NCBI GenBank assembly: GCA_030832135.1
Contig: JAURJS010000107.1
Location: forward strand, 1-14,277
DNA length: 14,277 bases
Reading direction: 5' to 3'
From: Candidatus Planktophila sp.
GTDB taxonomy: Bacteria; Actinomycetota; Actinomycetes; Nanopelagicales; Nanopelagicaceae
Shown: piece after piece, positions 7,300-14,007 of the stretch
Numbering within the stretch: position 1 is the stretch's first letter
Layout of the letters: the number at the start of each line of letters is the position of its first letter
The notes under the pieces: generated by a model
Seen by the model: the letters and a program-made list of their open reading frames with translations, nothing else
Databases searched by the model: none
Told to the model about the DNA's origin: nothing
Program-made: the position numbers and the translations under genes

Positions 7300-8073
7300 A
7301 TGGAAAAGATGCCCGCTCTCTATATCGGTCATGGCGCGCCTATGCTCCTTGATGATCCAATCTGGAGCGGACAATTGGCAGAGGTCGCCAACCGTTTTGA
7401 GAAGCCGAAGGCGATCTTAATCATCTCTGCCCATTGGGAGTCAGCTCCCATTGCAATCACCAGCCCGATTGCTGGCACTCCCCTGGTCTATGACTTCGGT
7501 GGCTTTGCCCAGAAGTTCTATGAGATGACATATGAGACACCAGATGCCACAGCGCTAGCAGCTCGCATCACATCGATGATGCCAAAGTCAGATCCGCTCC
7601 ATCAATCAAATCGCGGCCTCGATCACGGCGCATGGGTTCCACTTCGCGTGATGTATCCAGATCATGACATTCCGGTATTGCAGATGTCGATGCCAACTTC
7701 TGATCCTGGAAAATTAATTGAAATCGGCCGCCGCCTTGCCCCACTGCGCGATGAAGGCGTTCTTATTATCGGTTCTGGCTTTATGACTCACGGACTTCCC
7801 TTTATCCGCGATTGGTCTATCGATGCCACAGCGCCAGGATGGTCGTCAGAGTTTGATACTTGGGCGGCAGAAAGACTTGCACAAGGCGATATTGATTCAT
7901 TAGCTGCCTATAAAGATTTAGCACCTGCCGTGCAGTACGCGCATCCCACCGTTGAGCACTTCACACCGCTCTTCGTAGCCCTCGGAGCCGGAAACGATAT
8001 TGATACTGCACCAGAGACCTTGATTGAAGGATTCTGGATGGGGCTTTCTAAGCGTTCGCTACTTGTTGCATAA
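7300..8073 (+). CDS. LigB/DODA-type extradiol dioxygenase (YgiD-like)
   Basis: Class III ring-opening extradiol dioxygenase family, 257 residues, cytoplasmic. Metal-binding histidines appear in the expected contexts: H11 (YIGHGAPM), H45 (IISAHWE) and H220 (PTVEHFTPL). H109 (GLDHGAWVPL) and H164 (GSGFMTHGL) match the catalytic positions. Family members cleave catechols such as DOPA or unknown aromatic substrates, and many have only weak known activity, so the true substrate is open. The start is fixed by the leaderless-type promoter just upstream. The palindrome over the -35 suggests induction by a small molecule, perhaps an aromatic or quinone. The 3' end abuts a terminator shared with the convergent DUF2202 gene. 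Confidence 0.85.
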   Translation: MEKMPALYIGHGAPMLLDDPIWSGQLAEVANRFEKPKAILIISAHWESAPIAITSPIAGTPLVYDFGGFAQKFYEMTYETPDATALAARITSMMPKSDPLHQSNRGLDHGAWVPLRVMYPDHDIPVLQMSMPTSDPGKLIEIGRRLAPLRDEGVLIIGSGFMTHGLPFIRDWSIDATAPGWSSEFDTWAAERLAQGDIDSLAAYKDLAPAVQYAHPTVEHFTPLFVALGAGNDIDTAPETLIEGFWMGLSKRSLLVA

Positions 8074-8106
8074 ATAAAAGAGCCCCGCCTCAATCTGAGA
8101 CGGGGC
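8071..8106 (-). terminator. Intrinsic terminator of the DUF2202 gene
   Basis: A stem runs from GCCCCG (8082-8087) to CGGGGC (8101-8106), continues through CTCA/TGAG, and closes with a 3-nt loop. Read on the minus strand, the single internal mismatch (8088/8100) becomes a G-U pair, giving an 11-bp stem followed by a TCTTTTATTTA tract. This marks the minus strand as the working one. It lies between convergent genes; in the plus direction it has no good T-run. It closely resembles the terminator at 14081-14121. Confidence 0.8.
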
Positions 8107-8122
8107 GCTACATTTAAAACAA

Positions 8123-8632
8123 TTAGCGGCTAAATGCTGCCAAGTGATTAATCGAACCCTTAAGTAAGAGATCCCAAGCGAGCTTTACATCAGCAGGTGC
8201 TGGGTTGGCCGCCATCTTCTTAATATCTGCGATATCAAGCTCTTCGATGGCAACTCCTACGGCAAATGCCTCTGCTACTCCCACTGAACCCTTGGCAATC
8301 AGATCGTTGTAGAGCTTCTGAAGTTCGACATCTCTAAAGACTCCAGGTGCTCGAGTCGTTGTTGGATTGAAGTAGTTGTACTTCTTCAGCAGCGCTGAAA
8401 TATTATCCATGTGGGTCTGCTCTGACTTTACGATGTTTGAAAACTTCTGAGATGTCACATTCGCGGCCAAGTATGCATATACATCTCGCGCCAACTTCTC
8501 TTCTTCAACAAGATACTGGAGTTGAAGCTTCTGCGCCGCTGTTGGTCGTGTTGGGGCAGTTGCTGCCTCTGCTGGTGCGACACCTGCAATAAGTCCTGCC
8601 GCCATTACTAGTGCGATTGCTGACTTTCTCAT
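8123..8632 (-). CDS. Exported DUF2202 ferritin-like protein
   Basis: Small secreted protein of the DUF2202 family, which has a ferritin-like four-helix fold and no firmly known role. A signal peptide lies at 1-24 (cleavage about AEA|AT). The mature helices carry the motif set expected for a dimetal site: EEEKLARDVY (43-52), SEQTHMDN (70-77), AIEELDI (128-134) and GSINHLAAF (159-167). Candidate ligands are E44/E45, E71, H74, E130/E131 and H163. The second of two tandem ATGs is preferred because AGGA then sits six bases upstream; the first (8635) would leave three. The gene appears to be alone, after a 130-bp gap below ribH. Storing or sensing metal, or handling peroxide outside the membrane, would fit the fold but is inference. 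Confidence 0.85.
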   Translation of the reverse strand: MRKSAIALVMAAGLIAGVAPAEAATAPTRPTAAQKLQLQYLVEEEKLARDVYAYLAANVTSQKFSNIVKSEQTHMDNISALLKKYNYFNPTTTRAPGVFRDVELQKLYNDLIAKGSVGVAEAFAVGVAIEELDIADIKKMAANPAPADVKLAWDLLLKGSINHLAAFSR

Positions 8633-8764
8633 CATCTTTCCTACGATTCGCCGGTGCTAAAGGAGCTTATTTAGCTTCTCGCCGCCTGCACTTCGTACTA
8701 TGCCCCAACGTGCTGGAGAGCCCCCGAGTCCTGGCTGAGAGAAACTTGTGCCTTTGCTGGGCTT

Positions 8765-9214
8765 CTATAGAAAAGCCAGTGCAGCGATAGCTGCGTCATA
8801 ACCCTTATCTTCTTTACTTCCAGGAACACCTGAACGTGCAATCGCTTGATCAAGGTCATTACACATCAATACACCGTAACCGATTGGCTTTGAAAACTTC
8901 AGCTGAACATCAATCACACCCTGTGTGACACCTTGGCAGACATAATCAAAGTGCGGCGTCTCGCCCTTTAGAACTAGCCCCACTGCAACAACTGCATCAA
9001 AGCCTGATTCAAAGGCGCGTTGTGCGGCAAGTGGAATCTCGAAAGAACCAGGGACAAAGATGACCTCAATCTCTTGAACCTCGGCAGCATTTAATGCTCG
9101 CTTTGCTCCAGCGATGAGATCACCACAGAGCTCGGGATGCCATGACGAGGAGATAATTGCAACCTTCGCCTTAGGGTGCTTCTTGATTGCGATCTCAGGT
9201 GCGTGTCCGGCCAT
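8765..9214 (-). CDS. ribH: 6,7-dimethyl-8-ribityllumazine synthase
   Basis: Condenses 3,4-dihydroxy-2-butanone 4-phosphate with 5-amino-6-ribitylamino-uracil to give lumazine, the penultimate step of riboflavin synthesis. Diagnostic segments are SSSWHPE (22-28), VPGSFEIP (54-61), VAVGLVLKGETPHFDYV (76-92, with catalytic H88) and GVIDVQL (99-105). The usual GVLTT is GVLMC here, a conservative change. Length (149) is normal for the icosahedral enzyme family. The ATG overlaps the ribBA stop by one base (TAATG), with GAGG about 8 nt upstream. It is the last gene of the rib operon. The downstream 130 bp has no clear terminator. Confidence 0.96.
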   Translation of the reverse strand: MAGHAPEIAIKKHPKAKVAIISSSWHPELCGDLIAGAKRALNAAEVQEIEVIFVPGSFEIPLAAQRAFESGFDAVVAVGLVLKGETPHFDYVCQGVTQGVIDVQLKFSKPIGYGVLMCNDLDQAIARSGVPGSKEDKGYDAAIAALAFL

Positions 9215-10407
9215 TATGCATTACCTCTTTCGTGTCCGAGCTTTGCTCGCTTTGTCTCTATGTAGTGACGATTAAATTCATGAATCTCAGCTGCCAGGTT
9301 GCGTTGGGTGACTGCAAATCCAGCTGTTTTCAACGCTGCCACCTTCTCTGGATTATTGGTAAGAAGTGTGAGCTCATTGATATCGAGTGAGTGAAGGATC
9401 TCAATGACATCGCTCCAATCACGCGCATCAATTGGATGACCAAGCTTCACATTCGCCTCAACGGTATCGAGGCCCTGATCTTGTAGCTGATAGGCCTTGA
9501 GCTTTTCAGCTAAGCCAACACCACGACCTTCATGGTCACGGATATAGATGATGTAACCAAAGCCATGTTCTGCAATCATCTTCTTCGAAAGGGCCAACTG
9601 CTCGCCACAATCACAGCGCAGCGATCCTAGAACATCTCCAGTGAAGCACTCGGAATGAACGCGTATCAGTGGGCTCTTACCACCCTGGCCAAAGCGAGCA
9701 ATCACATGATCGCGTGCCTTCAACGCTGGATAGGTTGCAAGCTCCCATGCGCCTTCAGGTAACTGCACTGCGCTCCAGTTGAGAGCGACCTTTTCAATTG
9801 AAGATTTGTAGTTCGCCTCCCAATACTGCGTCAGCTCTTCAATCGTGATGGTTTGAATCTGGTGCTCTGCCGCAAATGCACGAAGATCATCTCCACGTGC
9901 CATAGATCCATCTTCATTGACAATCTCAGAAAGAAGCGCCGCCGGTGATGCTCCAACTAATTGTGTGAGGGCAAGGCCAGCTTCTGTATGTCCACCTCTT
10001 ACGGAGAGGCCGCCATCATTGGCAATCAGAGGGAAGATATGTCCGGGGCGAACAAATTGATCCGCTCTCGCATTTCCTTCTGCCAGTGCATTGATGGTCT
10101 TGGTGCGCTCAATGGCGCTCACGCCAGTGCTCACACCTTCTGCAAAATCAACAGAGACGGTGAAGGCGGTCTTGCGACGATCTTGATTGCTCTCATACAT
10201 CATAGGAAGTTCAAGGCGGCGCGCAGTCTTCTTATCTATTGCGACGCAGAGGATTCCAGTTGTGTAACGGACCATAAAGGCGGTCTGTTCGGCTGTGACC
10301 TTCTCTGCCAAGATAATGAGGTCTCCCTCATTCTCACGAGATTCATCATCGGTGACGATAAGAAACTTTCCTGCCTTAAAGTCTTCTAGAGCGCTCTGGA
10401 TACTCAT
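9214..10407 (-). CDS. ribBA: Bifunctional DHBP synthase / GTP cyclohydrolase II
   Basis: Makes both early riboflavin precursors: the N-terminal half (about 1-200) forms 3,4-dihydroxy-2-butanone 4-phosphate from ribulose 5-phosphate, and the C-terminal half (about 205-397) opens GTP. DHBP synthase motifs are DDESRENEGDL (20-30), TGVSAIERTKTI (94-105), RPGHIFPL (120-127) and RGGHTEA (137-143). The cyclohydrolase zinc ligands are C254, C265 and C267 (HSECFTG...RCDCGEQ). EGRGVGL is at 293-299. Y306, D327 and R329 match known catalytic positions. Both halves look functional. The start overlaps the ribE stop by one base (TGATG) and the end overlaps ribH likewise. Confidence 0.96.
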   Translation of the reverse strand: MSIQSALEDFKAGKFLIVTDDESRENEGDLIILAEKVTAEQTAFMVRYTTGILCVAIDKKTARRLELPMMYESNQDRRKTAFTVSVDFAEGVSTGVSAIERTKTINALAEGNARADQFVRPGHIFPLIANDGGLSVRGGHTEAGLALTQLVGASPAALLSEIVNEDGSMARGDDLRAFAAEHQIQTITIEELTQYWEANYKSSIEKVALNWSAVQLPEGAWELATYPALKARDHVIARFGQGGKSPLIRVHSECFTGDVLGSLRCDCGEQLALSKKMIAEHGFGYIIYIRDHEGRGVGLAEKLKAYQLQDQGLDTVEANVKLGHPIDARDWSDVIEILHSLDINELTLLTNNPEKVAALKTAGFAVTQRNLAAEIHEFNRHYIETKRAKLGHERGNA

Positions 10408-11012
10408 CAGCGATTGCCGCCCTTTGAAATCAATCGTTCAACATACTTGGCCAAGATATCTACCTCGATATTGACGATATCCCCCGCTGCCTTGAGCGAG
10501 AGATTGGTCTTTGCCAGCGTCTCTGGAATCAACCAGAGCGTTACCTGGTTATTCGAGTCATTGATCTCACCGACAGTCAGTGAGACGCCATCGACACAGA
10601 TTGAACCTTGATTGACGATATAACGTGAGAGATCAGCTGGAACCTCAATGATGAACTGCTCCCACTTCTCACCTGGCGTGCGAGAGATAACGGTTGCAAC
10701 TCCATCGACATGACCTTGAACGATATGGCCACCCATCCGCATATCCATCTGTGCTGCAAGTTCGAGGTTAACAGCCGAGCCCACTTCAAGTTTGCCGAGC
10801 GATGTCAGAGATAAGGTCTGCACCATGACATCGGCTGTAAATGAGTCTGCGGTCAATGAGGTAGCTGTTAAACAGGTGCCGTTGACTGCGATCGAGTCGC
10901 CGATAGATAGCTCTGGCGTGAGGGCAGGTGCTAGCACTGTAAGAACCGATGAACTCTCACCGCGGGTAATTGCTGTGACTTTGCCGAGCTCGGCAACTAA
11001 ACCTGTAAACAT
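10407..11012 (-). CDS. ribE: Riboflavin synthase alpha subunit
   Basis: Catalyses the final dismutation of two lumazine molecules into riboflavin and the pyrimidine precursor. The 201 residues form two tandem lumazine-binding barrels: [10 protein letters not shown] with SIAVNGTCLTAT (first half), and GHIVQGHVDGV with GSICVDGVSLTV (second half). A C-terminal helix carries EVDILAKYVERL for trimer formation. The MFTGL N-terminus is the classic start and fixes the ATG, which overlaps the ribD stop by one base (TGATG), with GGAG upstream inside ribD. The second barrel reads LIPETLAKTNL, with Glu where a His or Thr is often found; this is probably tolerated. Confidence 0.96.
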   Translation of the reverse strand: MFTGLVAELGKVTAITRGESSSVLTVLAPALTPELSIGDSIAVNGTCLTATSLTADSFTADVMVQTLSLTSLGKLEVGSAVNLELAAQMDMRMGGHIVQGHVDGVATVISRTPGEKWEQFIIEVPADLSRYIVNQGSICVDGVSLTVGEINDSNNQVTLWLIPETLAKTNLSLKAAGDIVNIEVDILAKYVERLISKGGNR

Positions 11013-12010
11013 CAGCGCTTCTCCACTCTATATCGGGATTTAATATCAGGGCCTATCGCTTGCGTAGAAATCAATGAGAGGCGGCGAGCATCAGAGATAG
11101 TCGAGACTCCAATTCCTTCAAGCCAGCTCTTACCTTCACCTAAAACTATTGGTGCTTGATAGAGAAGAACCTCATCAATCACACCGGCGGCCATCAGCGC
11201 ACTTCCCAGTCGTGGACCTGCCTCAACAAGAACTTGGTTGACCGGGATGTAATCCAGAGCCTTCAAGAGATCTTCTACCGAGTGGCTCTTTAAAAAGATG
11301 GTCTGGCTCTTGCCATCATTCAGATTGAAATCAGCAGGGACATCACGCCCACCCATCACAATTCGAATCGGTGATATCGCCCCTTCAACACGTGGGCGAA
11401 GCGTTGGATTATCGGCAAGAGCAGTTCCGGTGCCAATAAGAATTGCATCTGATTGGGAGCGCAGAACTTGAACATCTTCTCGTGATTGCTCTGATGAGAT
11501 CCACTGGGATGAGCCATCACGTGCTGCAATGCGACCATCAAGGGTTGTTGCAACCTTCCAGATAAAGTATGGGCGACCGGTTGTGATGCGATGTAACCAA
11601 GCACCTTGAATATCTTCCAACTCCGGGCTTGCCATAAATTCAATGTCGATTCCTGCGCTCTCTAAACGGTCAGCGCCACCTGCAGCTATCGGATTGGGAT
11701 CTTTAACTGCATAAATCACCTTTGAAATTCCTGCCTCAATAATGGCATCCACACATGGCCCTGTAGCACCGGTGTGATTGCATGGCTCAAGCGAAACGAC
11801 AATCGTGGCACCGCGCGCTGTACTTCCTGCCTTCTTCAACGCGAGAACTTCAGCGTGATCGGATGAGAGGGTGCGGTCATGTGCTCCATCGGCGATCAGT
11901 TCGCCATTGGAGCTATAGATCGCAGCAGAGACATTGGGATTGGGAGCGGTTCTGCCCAAAGTGGCAGCGGAGAGGAGGGCAAGGTGCGAATATGCATCGT
12001 TGATATTCAT
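11012..12010 (-). CDS. ribD: Bifunctional pyrimidine deaminase/reductase RibD
   Basis: Deaminates and then reduces the GTP cyclohydrolase product. The N-terminal cytidine-deaminase-like domain (1-about 145) has the zinc site H52-A-E54 plus C77 and C86 ([12 protein letters not shown]). The C-terminal reductase domain (about 148-332) shows [19 protein letters not shown] and the [10 protein letters not shown] nucleotide-binding loop. The ATG at 12010 ([19 protein letters not shown]) is preferred: it is the family N-terminus and follows GGGAGG by five bases. The frame stays open to 12085, but that extension lies in the riboswitch expression platform. It is the first gene of the rib operon and directly controlled by the FMN riboswitch. 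Confidence 0.96.
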   Translation of the reverse strand: MNINDAYSHLALLSAATLGRTAPNPNVSAAIYSSNGELIADGAHDRTLSSDHAEVLALKKAGSTARGATIVVSLEPCNHTGATGPCVDAIIEAGISKVIYAVKDPNPIAAGGADRLESAGIDIEFMASPELEDIQGAWLHRITTGRPYFIWKVATTLDGRIAARDGSSQWISSEQSREDVQVLRSQSDAILIGTGTALADNPTLRPRVEGAISPIRIVMGGRDVPADFNLNDGKSQTIFLKSHSVEDLLKALDYIPVNQVLVEAGPRLGSALMAAGVIDEVLLYQAPIVLGEGKSWLEGIGVSTISDARRLSLISTQAIGPDIKSRYRVEKR

Positions 12011-12015
12011 CAGCG

Positions 12016-12053
12016 CCTCCCGATCTCGTTTGTTGTTGCACGAGTTATCGGGG
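12016..12053 (-). promoter_or_regulatory. Expression platform: hairpin masking the ribD ribosome-binding site
   Basis: The ribD Shine-Dalgarno GGGAGG (12016-12021) is partly enclosed in a hairpin spanning 12019-12052: CCCGAT pairs with ATCGGG, then an AA bulge, then CTCGT with ACGAG around a 10-nt loop. The upstream arm, CCCCGATAAC (minus strand, 12044-12053), is also perfectly complementary over 10 nt to GTTATCGGGG in the 5' strand of the aptamer P1 region (12216-12225). Pairing with one excludes the other. This supports a translational switch: FMN keeps P1 closed and leaves the hairpin free to hide the ribosome-binding site. Confidence 0.75.
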
Positions 12054-12100
12054 TAAGCAAAGGCAAAGGTCAGCAGAGCCCACAATGGCTGCGCTAAACT

Positions 12101-12230
12101 TCATCGTTATCTCTCATCCGGACTTTAACCGTCGGTCCCAGAGTTTCACTGAGTCAACCGCACACTGGCTGTGTGCGGGTCGCGGACTATAACCGCCGGT
12201 TCGAAATTACATCGACCCCGATAACAATGA
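12101..12230 (-). promoter_or_regulatory. FMN riboswitch (RFN element)
   Basis: Aptamer that binds flavin mononucleotide and lowers rib expression. The P1 stem is TCATTGTTATC (12220-12230) with GATAACGATGA (12101-12111), 11 bp including one G-U pair on the minus strand. Inside are the recognisable conserved blocks: ATCGGGGTCGATG, ACCGGCGGTTATAGTCCGCGACCC, a variable GCACACAGCCAGTGTGC hairpin, TTGACTCAGTGAAACTCTGG, and GACCGACGGTTAAAGTCCGGATGAGAG. All parts of the six-stem core appear to be present. It ends 90 nt before the ribD ATG and precedes a complete four-gene riboflavin operon. Confidence 0.95.
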
Positions 12231-12237
12231 TGTAAGG

Positions 12238-12243
12238 ATATTA
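12238..12243 (-). promoter_or_regulatory. Possible -10 of the rib operon promoter
   Basis: TAATAT on the minus strand lies in the 34-bp gap between the permease stop and the riboswitch. It would place the transcription start at about 12231, exactly at the first base of the aptamer P1 stem. The -35 is poor (AATTCG at 17-bp spacing), so the assignment rests mainly on position. Read-through from the upstream permease gene is also possible, since no terminator separates them. Confidence 0.4.
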
Positions 12244-12264
12244 CCTATCTCGATATTCACCGAA

Positions 12265-13659
12265 TTAGGCGCGAACCGGGCTGCGATCGAGGAGCCAGTA
12301 GAGGAGAACTCCCACCACTGCCGGGGCGACAACGCTGACATCGACCCCACCAAGGGCGTTGGCGATAGGGCCTGTGTAATCAACGCTGGAGATTCCCATC
12401 ACGCCACAGATACTGCCGACAAGCCAGGCGATGGTCGCCTTGATATTCCAGCCACCTTGATACCAGTAGATGCCACCATTGCGACGTTGATTAAATACCT
12501 GGAGATCTTCCTTATGGAAAGTTCCTCCCATCCGGATATATCCCGATAGCGCAATTGCAATCCAGGCAGTGCCGAGAGCGGTGAGGAAGAGGCATGCATT
12601 GGTAACAGCTGCCTCTGCGTCATAGACAAACTTGCCGAGAAATACCAAGGCGGTTGCAATCGCTGAGACGAGAAGAGTCGATTGCAGACGTGTCAGGCGA
12701 GGCAGGATTGCATCCATATCAAGGCCCATGGAGTAGAGGTTTACCGAACCTTGACCGAGCGAACCGATAAAGCCGATAAGGAGAAGTGGGATCAATAACC
12801 ACGAAGGCGCTCCTGCAACATAGCCGGCAACAAATGACTCCTCATCAAAGGCCGCTACTGCGACAAATGCTCCAAAGAGCGTTGGCACAGCAAGACCTAC
12901 CGACATTGCAATAAATGAGCTGCGCACGATTGCCATCTTCGAAGTGGCCGATGTGACATAGCGCGTCCAGTCACCAGTTTGAGTTACCAATGAGACTGGA
13001 CCTGCTGCACCACAAGTAAGCACCGCTAAGAACCAGGTTGGCCAGAAGGCGCCTAGTGCATACATATCTGGCGCACCGGCATAGTTGAAATCAAAGGATC
13101 CACTTAAGGCAAAGATTGAGAGGATGGCGAGTGCATACATCGCATAGACAATAAAGTTATTGAGCTTTACCAAATATCGATAACCAAGGATGGCAAAGGC
13201 GACAGTTGCAGTTGCAATGGCGAGATAGCCAAATACCAGCAAGGCATCTGTGACCTTACCGCTGGAAAGGCGCGCCCAGCCGGAAGTGATGATCTCTCCC
13301 CCGGTCCAAATTGTCAGTGCAACATATTGAATGCAGAGCAAGAGTCCGACGAAAGATGCAATTAATCTCCCGCGCACACCAAAGATCGCACCAGATGCAA
13401 CTGAGTTATTCGTAGCTCCCGTCCATCCTAGAAGAGCAGATGATGAGACGAAGAGAGCGGCAACGATTGTGCCGACGAGGATCGCTGAGACCGATTGCCA
13501 CCAGCTAAGGCCATAGAGAATCGAAAGCCATCCGAAGACCATGACAGAGAGCGCCATATTAGATCCAAGGAAGACGGGGATGATGCTCGTAGCTTTTGCT
13601 GTGCGCTTGGACTCTGGGATGGTGAAGACGCCGAAGCTCTCGACTGGTGATTGGCTCAT
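12265..13659 (-). CDS. NCS1-family permease (purine/cytosine/allantoin type)
   Basis: Integral membrane symporter of the nucleobase-cation-symport-1 family, 464 residues with about 12 hydrophobic spans. The N-terminus VESFGVFTIPESKRT is a family hallmark (fGv-x-IP-x-x-x-R). The loop region GWARLSSGK, the TGDWTRYV segment in mid-protein and the terminal YWLLDRSPVRA also fit. Substrates in the family include cytosine, purines, uracil, allantoin, hydantoins and thiamine or pyridoxine precursors; nothing here decides among them. The ATG at 13659 gives the normal N-terminus. An in-frame GTG at 13704 would add 15 residues (ISLAVEESGGSIST). Neither has a good ribosome-binding site. It lies just upstream of the FMN riboswitch on the same strand, but is not under its control. 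Confidence 0.85.
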   Translation of the reverse strand: MSQSPVESFGVFTIPESKRTAKATSIIPVFLGSNMALSVMVFGWLSILYGLSWWQSVSAILVGTIVAALFVSSSALLGWTGATNNSVASGAIFGVRGRLIASFVGLLLCIQYVALTIWTGGEIITSGWARLSSGKVTDALLVFGYLAIATATVAFAILGYRYLVKLNNFIVYAMYALAILSIFALSGSFDFNYAGAPDMYALGAFWPTWFLAVLTCGAAGPVSLVTQTGDWTRYVTSATSKMAIVRSSFIAMSVGLAVPTLFGAFVAVAAFDEESFVAGYVAGAPSWLLIPLLLIGFIGSLGQGSVNLYSMGLDMDAILPRLTRLQSTLLVSAIATALVFLGKFVYDAEAAVTNACLFLTALGTAWIAIALSGYIRMGGTFHKEDLQVFNQRRNGGIYWYQGGWNIKATIAWLVGSICGVMGISSVDYTGPIANALGGVDVSVVAPAVVGVLLYWLLDRSPVRA

Positions 13660-13797
13660 AGTAGAAATTGAACCACCGGATTCCTCCACAGCCAAGGAAA
13701 TCACTTCATTTTCACTGGAATAAAAAATCTATCGTGCCTCTTGCTCCCGCTCACTTCTCATATTCGGATCCGTCACTCATGTGAAACCTGAATCTCT

Positions 13798-13816
13798 CTG
13801 CGGCACCTGCCAGCAG
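13798..13816 (+). promoter_or_regulatory. Leader hairpin upstream of the small ORF
   Basis: CTGCGGC and GCC(A)GCAG form a 7-bp stem with one bulged A and a 4-nt ACCT loop, ending 9 nt before the GGGAGG ribosome-binding site of the 37-codon ORF. A structured leader before a strong ribosome-binding site is common in type I toxin mRNAs, but short hairpins arise by chance and no function is shown. Confidence 0.3.
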
Positions 13817-13835
13817 AGTAGAGAAGGGAGGTGTT

Positions 13836-13949
13836 ATGAATGTAATCGAATGGCTCACGTTGGTTTCAGTGATAGGCAAACTAATACTTCTAGCGATAGA
13901 AATTAGGAACGCCCGTCGCGACAACGACGGGCGTTCAGATACTTCCTAA
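13836..13949 (+). CDS. Putative 37-aa membrane peptide (type I toxin-like)
   Basis: Begins MNVIEWLTLVSVIGK. Residues about 4-23 form one hydrophobic segment with a single lysine (K15). A polar charged tail follows (RNARRDNDGRSDTS). The ATG has a very good ribosome-binding site (GGGAGG, five bases upstream at 13825-13830 or so). Size, single span and charged C-terminus resemble holin-like or Fst/TxpA-type toxins, which are kept silent by an antisense RNA. Codons 24-34 coincide with a perfect 12-bp inverted repeat (13907-13936), as happens where a convergent antitoxin RNA ends inside a toxin gene. It stands alone between the permease gene (divergent) and nrdJ (convergent). I do not recognise a specific family; coding status rests on the ribosome-binding site and peptide character. 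Confidence 0.45.
   Translation: MNVIEWLTLVSVIGKLILLAIEIRNARRDNDGRSDTS
13907..13936. terminator. Perfect 12-bp hairpin inside the small ORF
   Basis: GAACGCCCGTCG and CGACGGGCGTTC flank a 6-nt CGACAA loop. All pairs are Watson-Crick, so it folds on either strand. In the minus direction it is followed by CTAATTTCTATC, a modest T-rich tract, so it could end a leftward antisense transcript. In the plus direction no T-run follows. It lies within codons 24-34 of the small ORF. Confidence 0.5.
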
Positions 13950-13963
13950 CACAGGGAGTGATC

Positions 13964-14007
13964 GAGCCGTTCTTGGAGTTGATGAGAATCAACTTCAAGG
14001 GCGGTTC
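13964..14007 (+). ncRNA. Long GNRA-capped hairpin, possible small RNA or terminator
   Basis: Twenty consecutive pairs join 13964-13983 to 13988-14007 around a GAGA tetraloop (GNRA type). Four of the pairs are G-U when read on the plus strand and would be A-C mismatches on the minus strand, so the plus-strand RNA is the folded one. A short TTTCATT follows, so it may act as the terminator of the small-ORF message, or as a stable 3' element. It begins 14 nt after the stop of the 37-codon ORF. Confidence 0.5.

Noticed and set aside
8690..8764. CTGGCTGAGAGAAAC in the gap below ribH, reminiscent of the CTGAGA core of a TPP riboswitch
   Set aside because: The partner blocks of the aptamer are missing, and no gene follows on the plus strand that could be controlled. 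The 8636-8764 gap otherwise shows only weak short repeats.
8762..8771. TTCTATAGAA perfect palindrome at the ribH stop codon
   Set aside because: Ten bases, AT-rich, with no T-run or partner; easily a chance occurrence. Not a convincing terminator.
9961..10389. Plus-strand open frame of 142 codons antisense to ribBA
   Set aside because: It has no ribosome-binding site and no recognisable motif, and lies wholly within a well-conserved enzyme gene.
12016..12075. Short upstream ORF in the ribD leader ending in the TGA that overlaps the ribD ATG
   Set aside because: An in-frame stop upstream leaves only TTG as a possible start, without a ribosome-binding site.
12011..12085. N-terminal extension of ribD to an in-frame ATG at 12085
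   Set aside because: The extra 25 residues match nothing in the RibD family, overlap the regulatory hairpin, and bypass the GGGAGG site five bases before the ATG at 12010.
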